The notes below the pieces were generated by a model. That model saw only the letters and a list, made by a program, of their open reading frames with translations. It made no database searches and was not told the DNA's origin. Positions 16,304 to 26,275 of a DNA stretch of 64,000 nt are shown here, piece after piece. The position numbers and the translations under genes were made by a program. Location: NCBI RefSeq assembly GCF_008271655.1, contig NZ_VKKX01000022.1:62001-126000 (forward strand). The letters run 5' to 3'. The DNA is from Gemmobacter caeruleus. Its GTDB lineage: Bacteria; Pseudomonadota; Alphaproteobacteria; Rhodobacterales; Rhodobacteraceae. Position 1 is the first letter of the stretch. Every line of letters begins with the position of its first letter.

Positions 16304-17947
16304 TCAGGCCTCCAGCAGTGCCCGCGCCGCCGCGCGCGCCGCGTCGGAAATCGTGTCACCGGCCAGCATGCGACCGATCTCCTCCACCCGTTCGGCATCA
16401 TCCAGCGGCGTCACGGTCGAGGTGGTCATCCCCCCCGCCACGCGCTTTTCCACCCGCCAGTGATGCGCGCCCAGTGCCGCGACCTGCGGGCTGTGGGTCA
16501 CCACCAGCACCTGCGCCGTCTCGGACAGCGCCTTGAGCCGCCGCCCCACGGCATCCGCGGTGGCCCCGCCGACGCCGCGGTCGATCTCGTCAAAGATCAT
16601 CACCATGCCGGGGGCGTCGCCGGTCAGGCAAACTTTCAGCGCCAGCAGGAACCGGCTCAGCTCGCCGCCCGAGGCGATCTTGTTCAACGGCCCTGCCGGC
16701 GCGCCGGGATTGGTGGCCACGGTAAAGGCCACGCTGTCGGCGCCCTCCGGCCCCGGCTCGCCGGGTTCGATCAGGGTGCGGAAACTGGCGCGCTCCATCT
16801 TCAGCGGCGCGAGTTCCGCCGCCATGGCCGCATCCAGCCGCAGCGCCGCGGCGGTGCGGGCGGTGGTCAGCGCGGCTGCGGTGTCACGATAGGTCGTTTC
16901 GGCCAGAACCAGCGCGCGGCGCAGCCCGGCCAGATGCCGTTCGCCGCCATCCAGCGCCTCTAGCCGCGCGCGCAGACCCTGGGCAAAGCCGCCCAGATCA
17001 TCGGGCAACACGCCATGCTTGCGCGCCAGCGCGCGGATGGCGAACAGCCGTTCCTCCAGCGCCTCCAGCTCTGCCGGGTTGAAATCCAGCGCGTCAAGGC
17101 AGGCCTCGACGCCCGACTGCGCCTCGCCCAGCTCGGTCAGCGCGCGGTTCAGCGCAGCCATCGGCGCCTCCAGCGCGCCCTCGGCCTGCGCGGCGGCGCC
17201 CTCCAGCCGGCGCAGCGCCTCCCATAGCAGCGCCTCGGCGCCCTGATCCGACAGCGCGGCATGGGCGCGGGCCACATCGGCGCGAATCTTCTCGGCGCCC
17301 TGCATGGCGCGGCGGCGGGCATCCAGCACCGCCTCCTCGCCGGGTTCGGGGTTCAGCTTGTCCAGCTCGGCCACGGCATGACGCAGGAATTCCTCCTCGG
17401 CCTGCACCGCCTGCAAGGCGGTCTCGGCCTCGGACAGCGCGCGCCGCGCCTGACCAAGCGCGCCCCAGGCCGCCCGTGCCGGGCCAAGGTCAAAGCCGCC
17501 AAAGGCATCAAGCATCTGGCGATGCCCGCGCGGGTTCAACAGGCCGCGGTCGTCATGCTGGCCATGCAGTTCCACCAGCGTATCGGAAAGCGCGCGCAGC
17601 ACCTCGCCCGAGACGCGGCGGTCATTGGCCCAGGCGGTCTTGCGGCCATCGGCATGGTTCACGCGGCGCAGGATCAGCTCGCCCTCGGCCTCGATCCCGT
17701 ATTCCGCCAGCACCGCCAGCGCGGCATGGCCGGCCGGCAGGTCAAAGACCGCGATCACCTCGCCCTTTTCGGCGCCGGCACGCACCAGTTCGGCCCGGCC
17801 ACGCCAGCCCAGCACGAAACCCAGACTGTCCAGCAGGATCGACTTGCCCGCCCCGGTCTCGCCGGTCAGCACGTTCAGCCCGGGCTGAAACGCCAGCGAC
17901 AGCCGATCAATGATCAGCATGTCGCGAATATCAAGCGTGCGCAGCAT
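16304..17947 (-). CDS. recN: DNA repair protein RecN
   Basis: This 547-aa SMC-like ATPase acts in double-strand break repair. Walker A GETGAGKSIL lies at residues 29-38, long coiled-coil-prone Ala/Glu/Arg stretches fill 155-340, and the C-terminal ATPase lobe has SGGELSRFLLALK (signature) and MVMIFDEIDRGVGG (Walker B). The opening MLRTLDIRDMLIIDRLSL is standard. It starts 15 nt after bamD, so it lies at the tail of the lpxC-bamD-recN end of the dcw region. No LexA box is visible in the short gap upstream. Confidence 0.97.
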   Translation of the reverse strand: MLRTLDIRDMLIIDRLSLAFQPGLNVLTGETGAGKSILLDSLGFVLGWRGRAELVRAGAEKGEVIAVFDLPAGHAALAVLAEYGIEAEGELILRRVNHADGRKTAWANDRRVSGEVLRALSDTLVELHGQHDDRGLLNPRGHRQMLDAFGGFDLGPARAAWGALGQARRALSEAETALQAVQAEEEFLRHAVAELDKLNPEPGEEAVLDARRRAMQGAEKIRADVARAHAALSDQGAEALLWEALRRLEGAAAQAEGALEAPMAALNRALTELGEAQSGVEACLDALDFNPAELEALEERLFAIRALARKHGVLPDDLGGFAQGLRARLEALDGGERHLAGLRRALVLAETTYRDTAAALTTARTAAALRLDAAMAAELAPLKMERASFRTLIEPGEPGPEGADSVAFTVATNPGAPAGPLNKIASGGELSRFLLALKVCLTGDAPGMVMIFDEIDRGVGGATADAVGRRLKALSETAQVLVVTHSPQVAALGAHHWRVEKRVAGGMTTSTVTPLDDAERVEEIGRMLAGDTISDAARAAARALLEA

Positions 17948-17962
17948 GGCCCCGTCGGCCCC

Positions 17963-18817
17963 TTACAACCACTGGCCCCGGATCATCTGGCGATAGATCG
18001 CCGCCAGCCAGCCGTCGCCCTTGGCCTTGGGCTCCAGCCCGCGCGCCGTCAAAAGCTTGTAGCTGTCCTGATAGAACGGGCTGGACTGATAGTTATGGCC
18101 CAGAATCGCCGCCGCCGTCTGGGCGTCATCGGTCAGGCCAAGCGCCAGATAGGCCTCCACCAGCCGGTGCAGCGCCTCGGCGGTGTGGGTCGTGGTCTGG
18201 AAATCCTGCACCACGGTGCGGAAGCGGTTGATCGCCGCCGTGTAATGCCCGCGCTTGAGGTAATAGCGCCCGATCTCCATCTCTTTCGCCGCCAGATGGT
18301 CAAAGGCGAGGTCGAATTTCAGGATGGCCGAGCGCGCATATTCGGAATTGGGATATTCCTCGATCACCTCGCGCAGCGCTTGCAAGGCCTGGAAGGTCAG
18401 GCCCTGATCGCGGCCCACCTCGTCGATCTGGTCATAATAGCTCAGTGCCAGCAGGTATTTCGCATAGGCCGCATCCTCGTCGCCCGGATAATAATCCAGG
18501 AAACGCTGGGCGGCCTGGCGGGCATCCTCGTATTCCTTGTTCTTGTGATAGGTGAAGGCCTGCATGATCAGCGCACGGCGGGCCCAGTCGGAATAGGGGT
18601 AGAGCCGCTCGATCTCGGCGAAATAGCGCACGGCAGATTCGGGGTCGCGGTCTTCTTCCAGCGTGAATTCGCCACGCTTGTAGATCTGTTCGGCGCTCAG
18701 CGTATCGAGGGCCGGTTCCTTGTTGGCCGCACCACCCCCGCAAGCCGCCAGGAAGGTCACCAGCACCAACCCGCCCAGACCGCCCGCGCCCGAAGTTCCA
18801 CCCGTGATCTTTCGCAC
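17963..18817 (-). CDS. bamD: Outer membrane assembly lipoprotein BamD
   Basis: This 284-aa lipoprotein of the BAM complex inserts beta-barrel proteins into the outer membrane. A signal sequence ends in the lipobox LAAC, followed by Gly/Ala and then five TPR-like helical repeats (YKRGEFTLEEDRDPESA, AYAKYLLALSYYDQI and others). A GTG at 18817 is chosen as start because GACGAGG lies 5-9 nt upstream and it places a short basic n-region before the hydrophobic stretch; extending further gives a non-signal-like N-terminus. It sits between lpxC and recN, a common alphaproteobacterial order. Confidence 0.93.
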   Translation of the reverse strand: MRKITGGTSGAGGLGGLVLVTFLAACGGGAANKEPALDTLSAEQIYKRGEFTLEEDRDPESAVRYFAEIERLYPYSDWARRALIMQAFTYHKNKEYEDARQAAQRFLDYYPGDEDAAYAKYLLALSYYDQIDEVGRDQGLTFQALQALREVIEEYPNSEYARSAILKFDLAFDHLAAKEMEIGRYYLKRGHYTAAINRFRTVVQDFQTTTHTAEALHRLVEAYLALGLTDDAQTAAAILGHNYQSSPFYQDSYKLLTARGLEPKAKGDGWLAAIYRQMIRGQWL

Positions 18818-18964
18818 ATCTGCCTCGTCAATTCCCGCCCGTGACCGCCGCCTCAGACGGCGGCACGGATCTGCCCCGCCTTTGGCAAGGCAGGGTGTTC
18901 GGCTTGTCCTAGCATAGAAAATCCGGCGGCGCAAAACGCCTTTCGCGGCGGCGCGGCGGCGCGA

Positions 18965-19885
18965 TCAGGCATGGACCGGCAGATCGCCGCGATGCACACC
19001 CATGCCCGGCAGCTTGCGGTCGGTCATGCCGCCCACATCGACAAAGCGATAGGCGCTGGCATCGGCGAACAGCGCGCGCAACAGGCGGTTGGTCAGGGCG
19101 TGGCCGGCGCGGATGCCGGTATAGCGACCCAGGATCGGCCCGCCCGCCAGCGACAGATCGCCAAGCGCGTCCAGCATCTTGTGGCGCACGGGTTCGTCGT
19201 CATGACGCAGGCCACCGGGACTCAGCACTTCGCCGTCTTCAAAGACCACGGCATTTTCCAGCGTGCCGCCAAGCGCCAGGCCATTGGCGCGCATCCGGTC
19301 CACATCGGCCTGAAGGCAGAAGGTGCGGCTGTCGCAAAGCTCGCGCACAAAGGCGCCATTCGCCATCGACAGATGTTTTTCCTGCCGGCCGATCGCGGCT
19401 TCGGCAAAGTCGATGCGAAAGTCGATTTCCAGATTGTCCGACGGCTCCAGCCGCGCCACGGCCTCCCCCTCGCGCACCTCGACCGGCTTGACAACGCGGA
19501 TCGCGCGCACCGGCGCCTCCTGCACCCGCAGGCCGATTTCCAGAAAGGTCTGCACGAAAGGCACCGAAGACCCGTCGAGGATCGGCACTTCCGGCCCGTC
19601 GATCTCGATCAGCGCATTATGGATGGCGCAGCCCGCCAGCGCGGCCATGATATGTTCGATGGTCGATACCGACACGCCCGAGGGGTTGGCGACCAGGGTG
19701 CAAAGCTTTGACGGCACCACCGCATCCCAGCGGGCCGGGATCAGCGGGTCGGCCAGATCAAGGTCGGTGCGACGGAACCACACGCCGGTATCGGCCGGCG
19801 CCGGATGCACCACCATGCGCACGGCTTCCCCGGAATGCAGCCCCAGTCCGGTAAAGACCGCGGCGGATTTCAAGGTATTCTGCAC
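18965..19885 (-). CDS. lpxC: UDP-3-O-acyl-N-acetylglucosamine deacetylase LpxC
   Basis: This 306-aa zinc deacetylase catalyses the committed step of lipid A synthesis. The zinc-binding motif STIEHIMAAL (about 78-87) and HKMLDALGDLSLAG (about 240) with the conserved His and Asp residues are present, as is the IDGPEVPILDGSS segment. It begins MQNTLKSAAVFTGLGLHSG, the normal start. It is downstream of ftsZ but separated by 240 nt and a strong terminator, so it probably has its own promoter. Confidence 0.97.
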   Translation of the reverse strand: MQNTLKSAAVFTGLGLHSGEAVRMVVHPAPADTGVWFRRTDLDLADPLIPARWDAVVPSKLCTLVANPSGVSVSTIEHIMAALAGCAIHNALIEIDGPEVPILDGSSVPFVQTFLEIGLRVQEAPVRAIRVVKPVEVREGEAVARLEPSDNLEIDFRIDFAEAAIGRQEKHLSMANGAFVRELCDSRTFCLQADVDRMRANGLALGGTLENAVVFEDGEVLSPGGLRHDDEPVRHKMLDALGDLSLAGGPILGRYTGIRAGHALTNRLLRALFADASAYRFVDVGGMTDRKLPGMGVHRGDLPVHA

Positions 19886-20064
19886 AGTCAGCCCCCAAGC
19901 CGATCCAAGGATTCCGCGGCCTTATCCACAAGGCATTTGCCGCGCAGTTTAGGTAATTCGGCGGGGCTGTTTGAACAACTCACTCTTTGTAACCGGATGT
20001 AACAGTCGGGCAAAGGCGGTGCAACAATCCGCCAACGACCCCATAATGCATTGATTTCACAATG

Positions 20065-20094
20065 AAAAAGGTCCGCCATGGCGGACCTTCTTTT
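20065..20094. terminator. Intrinsic terminator after ftsZ
   Basis: The palindrome AAGGTCCGCCATGGCGGACC with flanking A and T runs forms a 9-bp stem with T-rich sequence on both strands. It starts 30 nt after the ftsZ stop codon (minus-strand reading ends in CTTTTTCATT) and would separate ftsZ from lpxC transcription. Confidence 0.85.
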
Positions 20095-20123
20095 GTCAGG
20101 ATGTTATCTTGACGTGACGTCGC

Positions 20124-21794
20124 TCAATTCGCCTGACGACGCAGGAAGGCCGGGATTTCGATCCGTTCCTGATCGGCCGACAGCTCCGGCTCATCGTCAT
20201 AGGCCTGCACCTGCGGCTGCTGGCGCGGCGCGGGGCGTTCGGCCGGGGCCTCGGCATGGCCAGCCATGCGATTGATCAGCGAGCCGATGCCAAAGCGCGG
20301 CTTTTCTGCCGCACGGGCGGGGGCAGCCGGGGCGGCGGGCGCCGCGGGGCGCTGCGCCACGGGCTGCGCGCGCGACTGGGCCGGGGCCTTGCTGACCGCC
20401 GCTTGCAGACGCGCCAGGGCCTCGGGCGAGGGCTGGCCGGCCGGGCGCGGACGCGGCGCGACAAAGGCGGCGGCTTCCTCGTCATGGGCACTGTAGCCAC
20501 GCTGTTGCGGGGCGACCTGAGCCTGCGGCTGCGGCGCGGGGCGATAGGCCGGGGGCGGCATGTCGTCCATCGCCTCATCCTGATCATGCACCGGATGGAA
20601 GCTGGCCTGCGGTGCCGGCGCGTCGAACAGCGAGGGCGCCGGTTGCGGCGCGGGCTGCGGGGCGGCCTGCTGCGGTGCCAGCGCCATCGGCTGCGGCGCC
20701 GGGGTCACCTGGGCGGTGATCACCGGGCGCTGCTGCTGCACGGGCTGCGGCGCGGGTTCCGGGGCAAAGGTCGGCGCGGCCGAGCCCATCGGGCGGCGGG
20801 TCGGCGTCTCGGCCCGGTTGGAGGCCGAAGCGTCAATGCCGGTCGCCACGACCGACACGCGGATCGTGCCTTCCATATTCGGATCGAGGGTCGAGCCGAC
20901 GATGATATTGGCGTCGGGATCGACCTTTTCGCGGATGATGTTCGCGGCCTCGTCCAGTTCGAAAAGGGTCAGGTCATAGCCGCCGGTGATGTTGATCAGC
21001 ACGCCCTTGGCGCCGTTCAGGCTGATTTCGTCGAGCAGCGGGTTTGCGATCGCCTTTTCGGCGGCCTGCACGGCGCGATCTTCGCCCGTCGCCTCGCCCG
21101 TGCCCATCATGGCCTTGCCCATCTCGTCCATCACCGAACGGACATCGGCGAAATCGAGGTTGATCAGGCCCGGCTTCACCATGAGGTCGGTCACGCCCTT
21201 GACGCCCTGATACAGCACGTCATCGGCCATGGCGAAGGCCTCGGTAAAGGTGGTGCGTTCATTGGCCAGGCGGAACAGGTTCTGGTTCGGGATGATGATC
21301 AGCGTGTCCACGACCTTTTGCAGGGCCTCGATGCCGTCCTCGGCCTGGCGCATCCGCTTGTTGCCCTCGAACTGGAAGGGTTTGGTCACCACGCCGACGG
21401 TCAGCACGCCCAGTTCCCGCGCGGCCTGCGCGATGATCGGCGCGGCGCCGGTGCCGGTGCCGCCGCCCATGCCGGCGGTGATGAAGCACATATGCGCCCC
21501 GGCCAGATGATCGACGATGGCCTCGATGGTTTCCTCGGCGGCGGCGGCGCCTACCTGCGGACGGGCCCCTGCCCCCAGACCCTCGGTCACTTTCGGGCCC
21601 ATCTGGATGCGGCTGTCGGCGCGCGACTGTTGCAGCGCCTGCGCGTCCGTATTGGCCACGACGAATTCGACGCCTTCCAGGTTCTTGTCGATCATGTTGT
21701 TGACAGCATTGCCGCCGGCGCCGCCCACACCGAAGACGGTGATGCGAGGCTTCAGATCCTGCTGCTGGGAGGTCATCATGAGATTCAAGGTCAT
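20124..21794 (-). CDS. ftsZ: Cell division GTPase FtsZ
   Basis: This 556-aa tubulin homologue forms the Z-ring. The GTPase domain carries [14 protein letters not shown], the tubulin signature [12 protein letters not shown] and the T7-loop [11 protein letters not shown]. After about residue 320 comes a long Pro/Gln/Ala-rich disordered linker, ending in the conserved peptide EIPAFLRRQ that binds FtsA and other partners. The long linker is typical of alphaproteobacteria. The ATG at 21794 is preferred (AGGCGGA upstream, MTLNL opening as in relatives) over a TTG six bases earlier. A 214-nt gap to ftsA probably holds its own promoter. Confidence 0.98.
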   Translation of the reverse strand: MTLNLMMTSQQQDLKPRITVFGVGGAGGNAVNNMIDKNLEGVEFVVANTDAQALQQSRADSRIQMGPKVTEGLGAGARPQVGAAAAEETIEAIVDHLAGAHMCFITAGMGGGTGTGAAPIIAQAARELGVLTVGVVTKPFQFEGNKRMRQAEDGIEALQKVVDTLIIIPNQNLFRLANERTTFTEAFAMADDVLYQGVKGVTDLMVKPGLINLDFADVRSVMDEMGKAMMGTGEATGEDRAVQAAEKAIANPLLDEISLNGAKGVLINITGGYDLTLFELDEAANIIREKVDPDANIIVGSTLDPNMEGTIRVSVVATGIDASASNRAETPTRRPMGSAAPTFAPEPAPQPVQQQRPVITAQVTPAPQPMALAPQQAAPQPAPQPAPSLFDAPAPQASFHPVHDQDEAMDDMPPPAYRPAPQPQAQVAPQQRGYSAHDEEAAAFVAPRPRPAGQPSPEALARLQAAVSKAPAQSRAQPVAQRPAAPAAPAAPARAAEKPRFGIGSLINRMAGHAEAPAERPAPRQQPQVQAYDDEPELSADQERIEIPAFLRRQAN

Positions 21795-22008
21795 CGCCAA
21801 TCCGCCTGCTATACTAGTGAGCCGCCATATTTTTCATTTGCTTCCAGAGCCCGCGCGCATCTGTCCCGGATGCGGAATCTCCGAATTATCCTCAATTCTA
21901 TCCACAGTGGCCGTTGGCGTCACGAAAAAAACGTCCTTCCCCCACAAAATATGGGGGATAACCCGCTTTTGATCGGCGGGATTTCGCCTCTGACGCAGAA
22001 TGTGGGGG
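21795..22008 (-). promoter_or_regulatory. ftsA-ftsZ intergenic region with stem-loop
   Basis: This 214-nt, relatively AT-rich gap is unusual in an otherwise tightly packed cluster and is the likely site of an ftsZ promoter. It contains a 7-bp stem-loop (TCCCCCA / TGGGGGA, 21938-21958) followed on the minus strand by a T7 run 10 nt later. No single promoter can be fixed by eye. Confidence 0.4.
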
Positions 22009-23343
22009 TTACCAGTTGTCCTTGAACCACTTGAAGGCCCGTTTCAGGGACCGCGCCGGGTATTTTTCGGTCGGGATGTCGAAATCCCACCATTCGTCCT
22101 GCGGGCTGGTCGCAAAGAGACAGAGCCCGACCGAGGAGGAGAAGGCCGGTCCGGTCACGGCCTGCGGCAGGCCCTGAATGCGCAGCGGGCGCCCCAGGCG
22201 GACGCGCTGGCCCAGGATCCGCGTCGCCAGGGTGTCAAGCCCGGGGATCTGGCTGGCGCCGCCGGTCAGCACGATCTGCTGGCTGGGCAGGTGGTCGAAA
22301 CCCGCCGCATCCAGCCGCGCGCGCGCCTCTTCCAGAATTTCCTCGACGCGCGGGCGCATGATGCCGATCAGCTCGGTCCGGCTCACACGGCGGCTGTCCT
22401 TTTCCCAGTCGCCGCTGTCGCCGCCCATCTCGATCATCTCGCGGTCGTCCATGCTGGTGGCATGCACACCGCCATGCTTGGTCTTGATCCGCTCGGCCAC
22501 CGCCATCGGCACTTGCAGCCCCTTGGAGATGTCGAGCGTGATGTGATCGCCGCCCATGCGCACGCTGTCGGCATAGATCATGTGCTTCTTGATGAAGATC
22601 GACAGGCCCGTCGCGCCGCCGCCCATGTCGATACAGGCCGCGCCCAGTTCCTGTTCATCCTCGACCAGCGAGGAAATGCCCGACACATAGGCCGAGGAGG
22701 CGATCCCCGCCAGTTCGAGGTCGCAGCGCTTGATGCAATAGAACAGGTTTTGCACCACGCTGGCCTCGACCGACAGAAGGTGCATGTCACAGGCCAGTCG
22801 GTTGCCGATCTGCCCGCGCGGATCACCCAGACCCGAACGGTGATCCAGCGCGAAATTCACCGGCTGGGCATGCAGCACCTCGCGCCCCTGCCCGATATCG
22901 GGCATGTCGCACGAGGCCAGAACCCGCGCGACATCCTGTTCGGTCACCACCGAATCCTGAAGCTCGATCTCGCCCGCCAGACCATAGCTGCGCGGCTCGG
23001 CGCCGGCGAAACAGGCGATGACGTGATCGACCCGCACATTCGCCATCTTCTGCGCGGCCTGCACGGCGGTGCGGATGGCGCGCTCGGTTTCGCTCATCGC
23101 GTGGATTTCGCCAAAGCGCACACCGCGCGACCGGGTGGTGGCGGCGCCGATGATGCGGAATTGCGATTGCCCCGCCATCGACCCCACGCCATCGGTTTCG
23201 CGCCGCCGCTCCGGCCCGTCAAAGCGCAGAACCAGACAGGCGATCTTGCTCGACCCGATATCGAGAATGGCGACCACGCCCCGCTGCATGGCGGCGCGGC
23301 GCATGTTCCGCATGGCACGCTGGGATTGATAGAGATCGGTCAC
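22009..23343 (-). CDS. ftsA: Cell division protein FtsA
   Basis: This 444-aa actin-like ATPase tethers FtsZ to the membrane. The phosphate-1 loop AILDIGSSKIACLVLRF (about 25-40), the SHDS-region and the later IDMGGGATGLSIF and VLTGGASQIPGL motifs are clear, and the C-terminus is amphipathic and aromatic (FKRAFKWFKDNW type), the membrane-targeting helix. Translation starts at GTG 23343, overlapping the ftsQ TGA as GTGA, so it is coupled to ftsQ. Confidence 0.97.
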   Translation of the reverse strand: MTDLYQSQRAMRNMRRAAMQRGVVAILDIGSSKIACLVLRFDGPERRRETDGVGSMAGQSQFRIIGAATTRSRGVRFGEIHAMSETERAIRTAVQAAQKMANVRVDHVIACFAGAEPRSYGLAGEIELQDSVVTEQDVARVLASCDMPDIGQGREVLHAQPVNFALDHRSGLGDPRGQIGNRLACDMHLLSVEASVVQNLFYCIKRCDLELAGIASSAYVSGISSLVEDEQELGAACIDMGGGATGLSIFIKKHMIYADSVRMGGDHITLDISKGLQVPMAVAERIKTKHGGVHATSMDDREMIEMGGDSGDWEKDSRRVSRTELIGIMRPRVEEILEEARARLDAAGFDHLPSQQIVLTGGASQIPGLDTLATRILGQRVRLGRPLRIQGLPQAVTGPAFSSSVGLCLFATSPQDEWWDFDIPTEKYPARSLKRAFKWFKDNW

Positions 23344-24293
23344 AGGTCGTTCTCCACGGTGACAAGGCCCATGGCGCGGCGCATCTCGCGCAGCGCATCG
23401 GGGGCAAGACGAAGGGTCGGACGCTGGCGATTGCGCAGGTCCACGGTGAGTATGTCGCGGTTCAAAAGGTCTTCGGCCTTGTCGAGCGCCAGCAGACGCT
23501 CCAGCGCGCGGACAGGTTCGCTCGCCGGCAGCAGGATGCGCTGGTCGCGATCCAGCACCAGATCCCAGCGGCGTTCGCCCACCCGCACAAGGCCGCGCAG
23601 GCGGTCCTTCACCGGGCCGGCGGCGGCCACGATGCGCAGCGCCTCGGCGGCGGCGGCATTCGCCCCCTCGCCCGCCAGCAGCGGCAGGTCGGGCCGGTCG
23701 CCGCGCACCAGAATGCGCGCGATGCGCCGCCCGGTCTTGTCGAGCAGATCCAGCTCCTCGCCCCGGCGCCAGACCAGCGCGGGCACGCGCTCGGTGATGC
23801 CCACCTCCAGCGCGCCGGAACCGGCGACGCGCACCGTCACCCCCTCCACCGCATCCAGCGTGGCGATCCTGGCGCGCGCGGCCTCCAGGTCGATGTCAAA
23901 GCTCGACATCGGCAGTTTCAGCGCCAGCATGTCGCGGATCGCCGCATCCAGCGACGGCGAGGCCCCGGTGATCTGCAACACGTTCACGCGAAATTCGGGG
24001 CGGTTCTCGACCGCAACCTTCCAGGCGTCGATCTGCGCCAGAATCGCTGCGCGCCGGGCATCATTGCCCAGCCAGAGCAGCACCGCCAGCGACAGCACAA
24101 AGGCCGGCACCCCGACCCGCACCACCACGCGAAACAGCGGCGTCAGCCAGAGCCGCTGCATCCGGTAGGCCATGCGCGTGGGCGCCGGATCGCGACGCTG
24201 GGCGCCCGGCTGCCCGCCTTGCGGCGCGGCGGCGGCCACGGCGCGCGGCGCGGGCTCGGTGGCATAGCGGCGCTCGGCGACTAGCGGTCGCAT
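23340..24293 (-). CDS. ftsQ: Cell division protein FtsQ
   Basis: This 317-aa bitopic divisome protein has a cytoplasmic tail of about 55 basic residues, one transmembrane helix ([17 protein letters not shown]), then a periplasmic POTRA domain ([19 protein letters not shown]) and FtsQ-type beta domain. It recruits FtsL and the septal synthase complex. The ATG at 24293 ([11 protein letters not shown]) is chosen over one 27 nt upstream because it overlaps the ddlB end less. The reading frames of ddlB and ftsQ overlap by 13 nt. Confidence 0.94.
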   Translation of the reverse strand: MRPLVAERRYATEPAPRAVAAAAPQGGQPGAQRRDPAPTRMAYRMQRLWLTPLFRVVVRVGVPAFVLSLAVLLWLGNDARRAAILAQIDAWKVAVENRPEFRVNVLQITGASPSLDAAIRDMLALKLPMSSFDIDLEAARARIATLDAVEGVTVRVAGSGALEVGITERVPALVWRRGEELDLLDKTGRRIARILVRGDRPDLPLLAGEGANAAAAEALRIVAAAGPVKDRLRGLVRVGERRWDLVLDRDQRILLPASEPVRALERLLALDKAEDLLNRDILTVDLRNRQRPTLRLAPDALREMRRAMGLVTVENDL

Positions 24294-25204
24294 GAGGCAT
24301 CCTCCACGATCCAGCGGCACAGTTCGGGAAAGCCGATGCCGACATGCGCGGCCTGTTCGGGCGCCAGCGAGGTGGGCGTCATGCCCGGCTGGGTATTGGT
24401 CTCCAGCAGGATCAGCCCGGCCAGCCCGCGCGCCTCGTCCCAGCGGAAATCGGTGCGGCTCAGCCCCCGGCAGCCCAGGGCGCGATGCGCGCGCAGGGCG
24501 TATTCCAGACAGGCATCCGCGATCTCGGCCGGCACCTGGGCGGGGATCTCGTGGCGCGACCCGCCCGCCTTGTATTTGGCGTCATAGTCATACCAGCCCG
24601 AGGTGATGATGTCGGTCACCGCCAGCGCCCGGTCGCCCAGCACGGCGCAGGTCATCTCGCGGCCCGGGGCATAGGTCTCGACCATCACGGTATCGGGCAT
24701 GGTGGCGGCCAGTTGCGGCGGCGCATTCGCGCCTTCGGCCACGATATAGACCCCGACCGACGACCCTTCGTTATAGGGTTTCACCACATAGGGCGGCGGC
24801 AGGACATGGCGGCGGCTCGCCTCCTCGCGGCTGGCCAGCACGCTGTCCACGATGGGCAGGCCGGCGGCGCGATAGGCCTCCTTGCTGCGCTGCTTGTCCA
24901 TCGCCAGGGCCGAGGCCAGCACGCCGGAATGCGTATAGGGGATGCGCAGCCATTCGAGGATGCCCTGCACGCAGCCATCCTCGCCCCAGCGGCCATGAAG
25001 CGCGTTGAACACCACATCGGGGCGGATCTCTTGCAGGCGCGCCACGAGGTCGGGGCCGGCATCGACCTCGATCACCTCATATCCCGCCACCCGCAGGGCA
25101 TTGGCGCATTCACGCCCGGAAACGAGCGACACCTCCCGCTCCGCGGAAAGCCCACCCATCAACACCGCCACACGGGAGCATGCCTGACCCGACTTGCCCG
25201 CCAT
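24281..25204 (-). CDS. ddlB: D-alanine--D-alanine ligase
   Basis: This 307-aa ATP-grasp enzyme makes the D-Ala-D-Ala dipeptide used by Mur[20 protein letters not shown] opens the protein, [15 protein letters not shown] and [14 protein letters not shown] form the substrate and ATP loops, and [15 protein letters not shown] is the C-terminal signature. It is located between murB and ftsQ, the usual dcw order, 38 nt after murB. Confidence 0.97.
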   Translation of the reverse strand: MAGKSGQACSRVAVLMGGLSAEREVSLVSGRECANALRVAGYEVIEVDAGPDLVARLQEIRPDVVFNALHGRWGEDGCVQGILEWLRIPYTHSGVLASALAMDKQRSKEAYRAAGLPIVDSVLASREEASRRHVLPPPYVVKPYNEGSSVGVYIVAEGANAPPQLAATMPDTVMVETYAPGREMTCAVLGDRALAVTDIITSGWYDYDAKYKAGGSRHEIPAQVPAEIADACLEYALRAHRALGCRGLSRTDFRWDEARGLAGLILLETNTQPGMTPTSLAPEQAAHVGIGFPELCRWIVEDASCDR

Positions 25205-25242
25205 TTACTGCCTCTTCAGGGTCTGATGCCCCGATATTCTTG

Positions 25243-26169
25243 TTATTTTGCCGCCGGTTCACCGACGCGCATGATTTCCCACTCTAGCGTGATCCCGCTG
25301 TGTTGGAAAACCCTTTTTCGCACTTCCTCACCGAGATTTTCCAGATCGGCCGCGGTGGCACCCCCGGCATTGATCAGGAAATTGGAATGCATCTCGCTCA
25401 TCTGGGCGCCGCCGAGGCGCGCGCCGCGCATCCCGGCATCGTCGATCACCTTCCAGGCCTTCAGCTCATGCGTGTCATCCGCCGCGCCGGTGGAGCTGCG
25501 CCCCAGTGGGTTGCGAAAGGTTGAACCGGCGCTGCGGTCGCGGGTCGGCTGGCTGGCATCGCGCTTTGCCAGCTGATCCTCCATCCGGGCGGCCAGCTCA
25601 GCCGGATCGCCCGAGGGCGCGCGGAAGGTGGCGCCGATCACCACCGCCCCTTCGGGCAGGTCGGATTGCCGATAGCGCAGATGGAGCGCGGCGGCGGGCA
25701 GGGTCTCTTGCCGCCCATGCCGGGTGACGATGCGGATTTCCTCCAGAAAATCCGCGACATAATGGCCATAGCAGCCCGCATTCATCCGCACCGCCCCGCC
25801 GATGGAGCCGGGGATGGTGCGCAGGAAGGTCAGATCGCGCCCCGCCTCGGCGGCCTTGCGGGCTACATGGGCATCCAGCGCGGCGGCACCGGCGATAACC
25901 CGGTCCCCCTCGATCGCGATGCCGTTGAAGCCGCGCCCCAGCCGGATCACCACCGCCCGCAACCCGCCATCGCGCACGATCAGGTTCGACCCCACCCCCA
26001 TGGGAAAGACCGGGATCGCAGGATCAAGCGCGGCAAGGAACGCCGCCAGATCTTCGGCATCGGCGGGCTGGAACAGCCAATCGGCCGGGCCGCCCACCCG
26101 CAGCCAGGTCAGATCGGCCAGAGGCCGGTTTTCGGTCAGGGTGCCGCGGGGCTGGGGAAGCTTTGTCAT
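25243..26169 (-). CDS. murB: UDP-N-acetylenolpyruvoylglucosamine reductase MurB
   Basis: This 308-aa flavoenzyme reduces UDP-GlcNAc-enolpyruvate to UDP-MurNAc. FAD-binding motifs [17 protein letters not shown] and [17 protein letters not shown], the catalytic-region SAGSTFRNP and the final [15 protein letters not shown] are present. The ATG at 26169 gives the family-like [20 protein letters not shown]. The 106-nt gap to murC is one of the larger gaps in this part of the cluster, but no terminator is evident. Confidence 0.96.
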   Translation of the reverse strand: MTKLPQPRGTLTENRPLADLTWLRVGGPADWLFQPADAEDLAAFLAALDPAIPVFPMGVGSNLIVRDGGLRAVVIRLGRGFNGIAIEGDRVIAGAAALDAHVARKAAEAGRDLTFLRTIPGSIGGAVRMNAGCYGHYVADFLEEIRIVTRHGRQETLPAAALHLRYRQSDLPEGAVVIGATFRAPSGDPAELAARMEDQLAKRDASQPTRDRSAGSTFRNPLGRSSTGAADDTHELKAWKVIDDAGMRGARLGGAQMSEMHSNFLINAGGATAADLENLGEEVRKRVFQHSGITLEWEIMRVGEPAAK

Positions 26170-26275
26170 GACGCGGTTCTGCCCCAAGCAAGGGGGGCGG
26201 CGCAAGACGGCAATCACGCCCGCGCCGGGGGCGAATTTTCGTCGAAAATTCGCGGCGGCGGCGGGCGCGCTGCGT

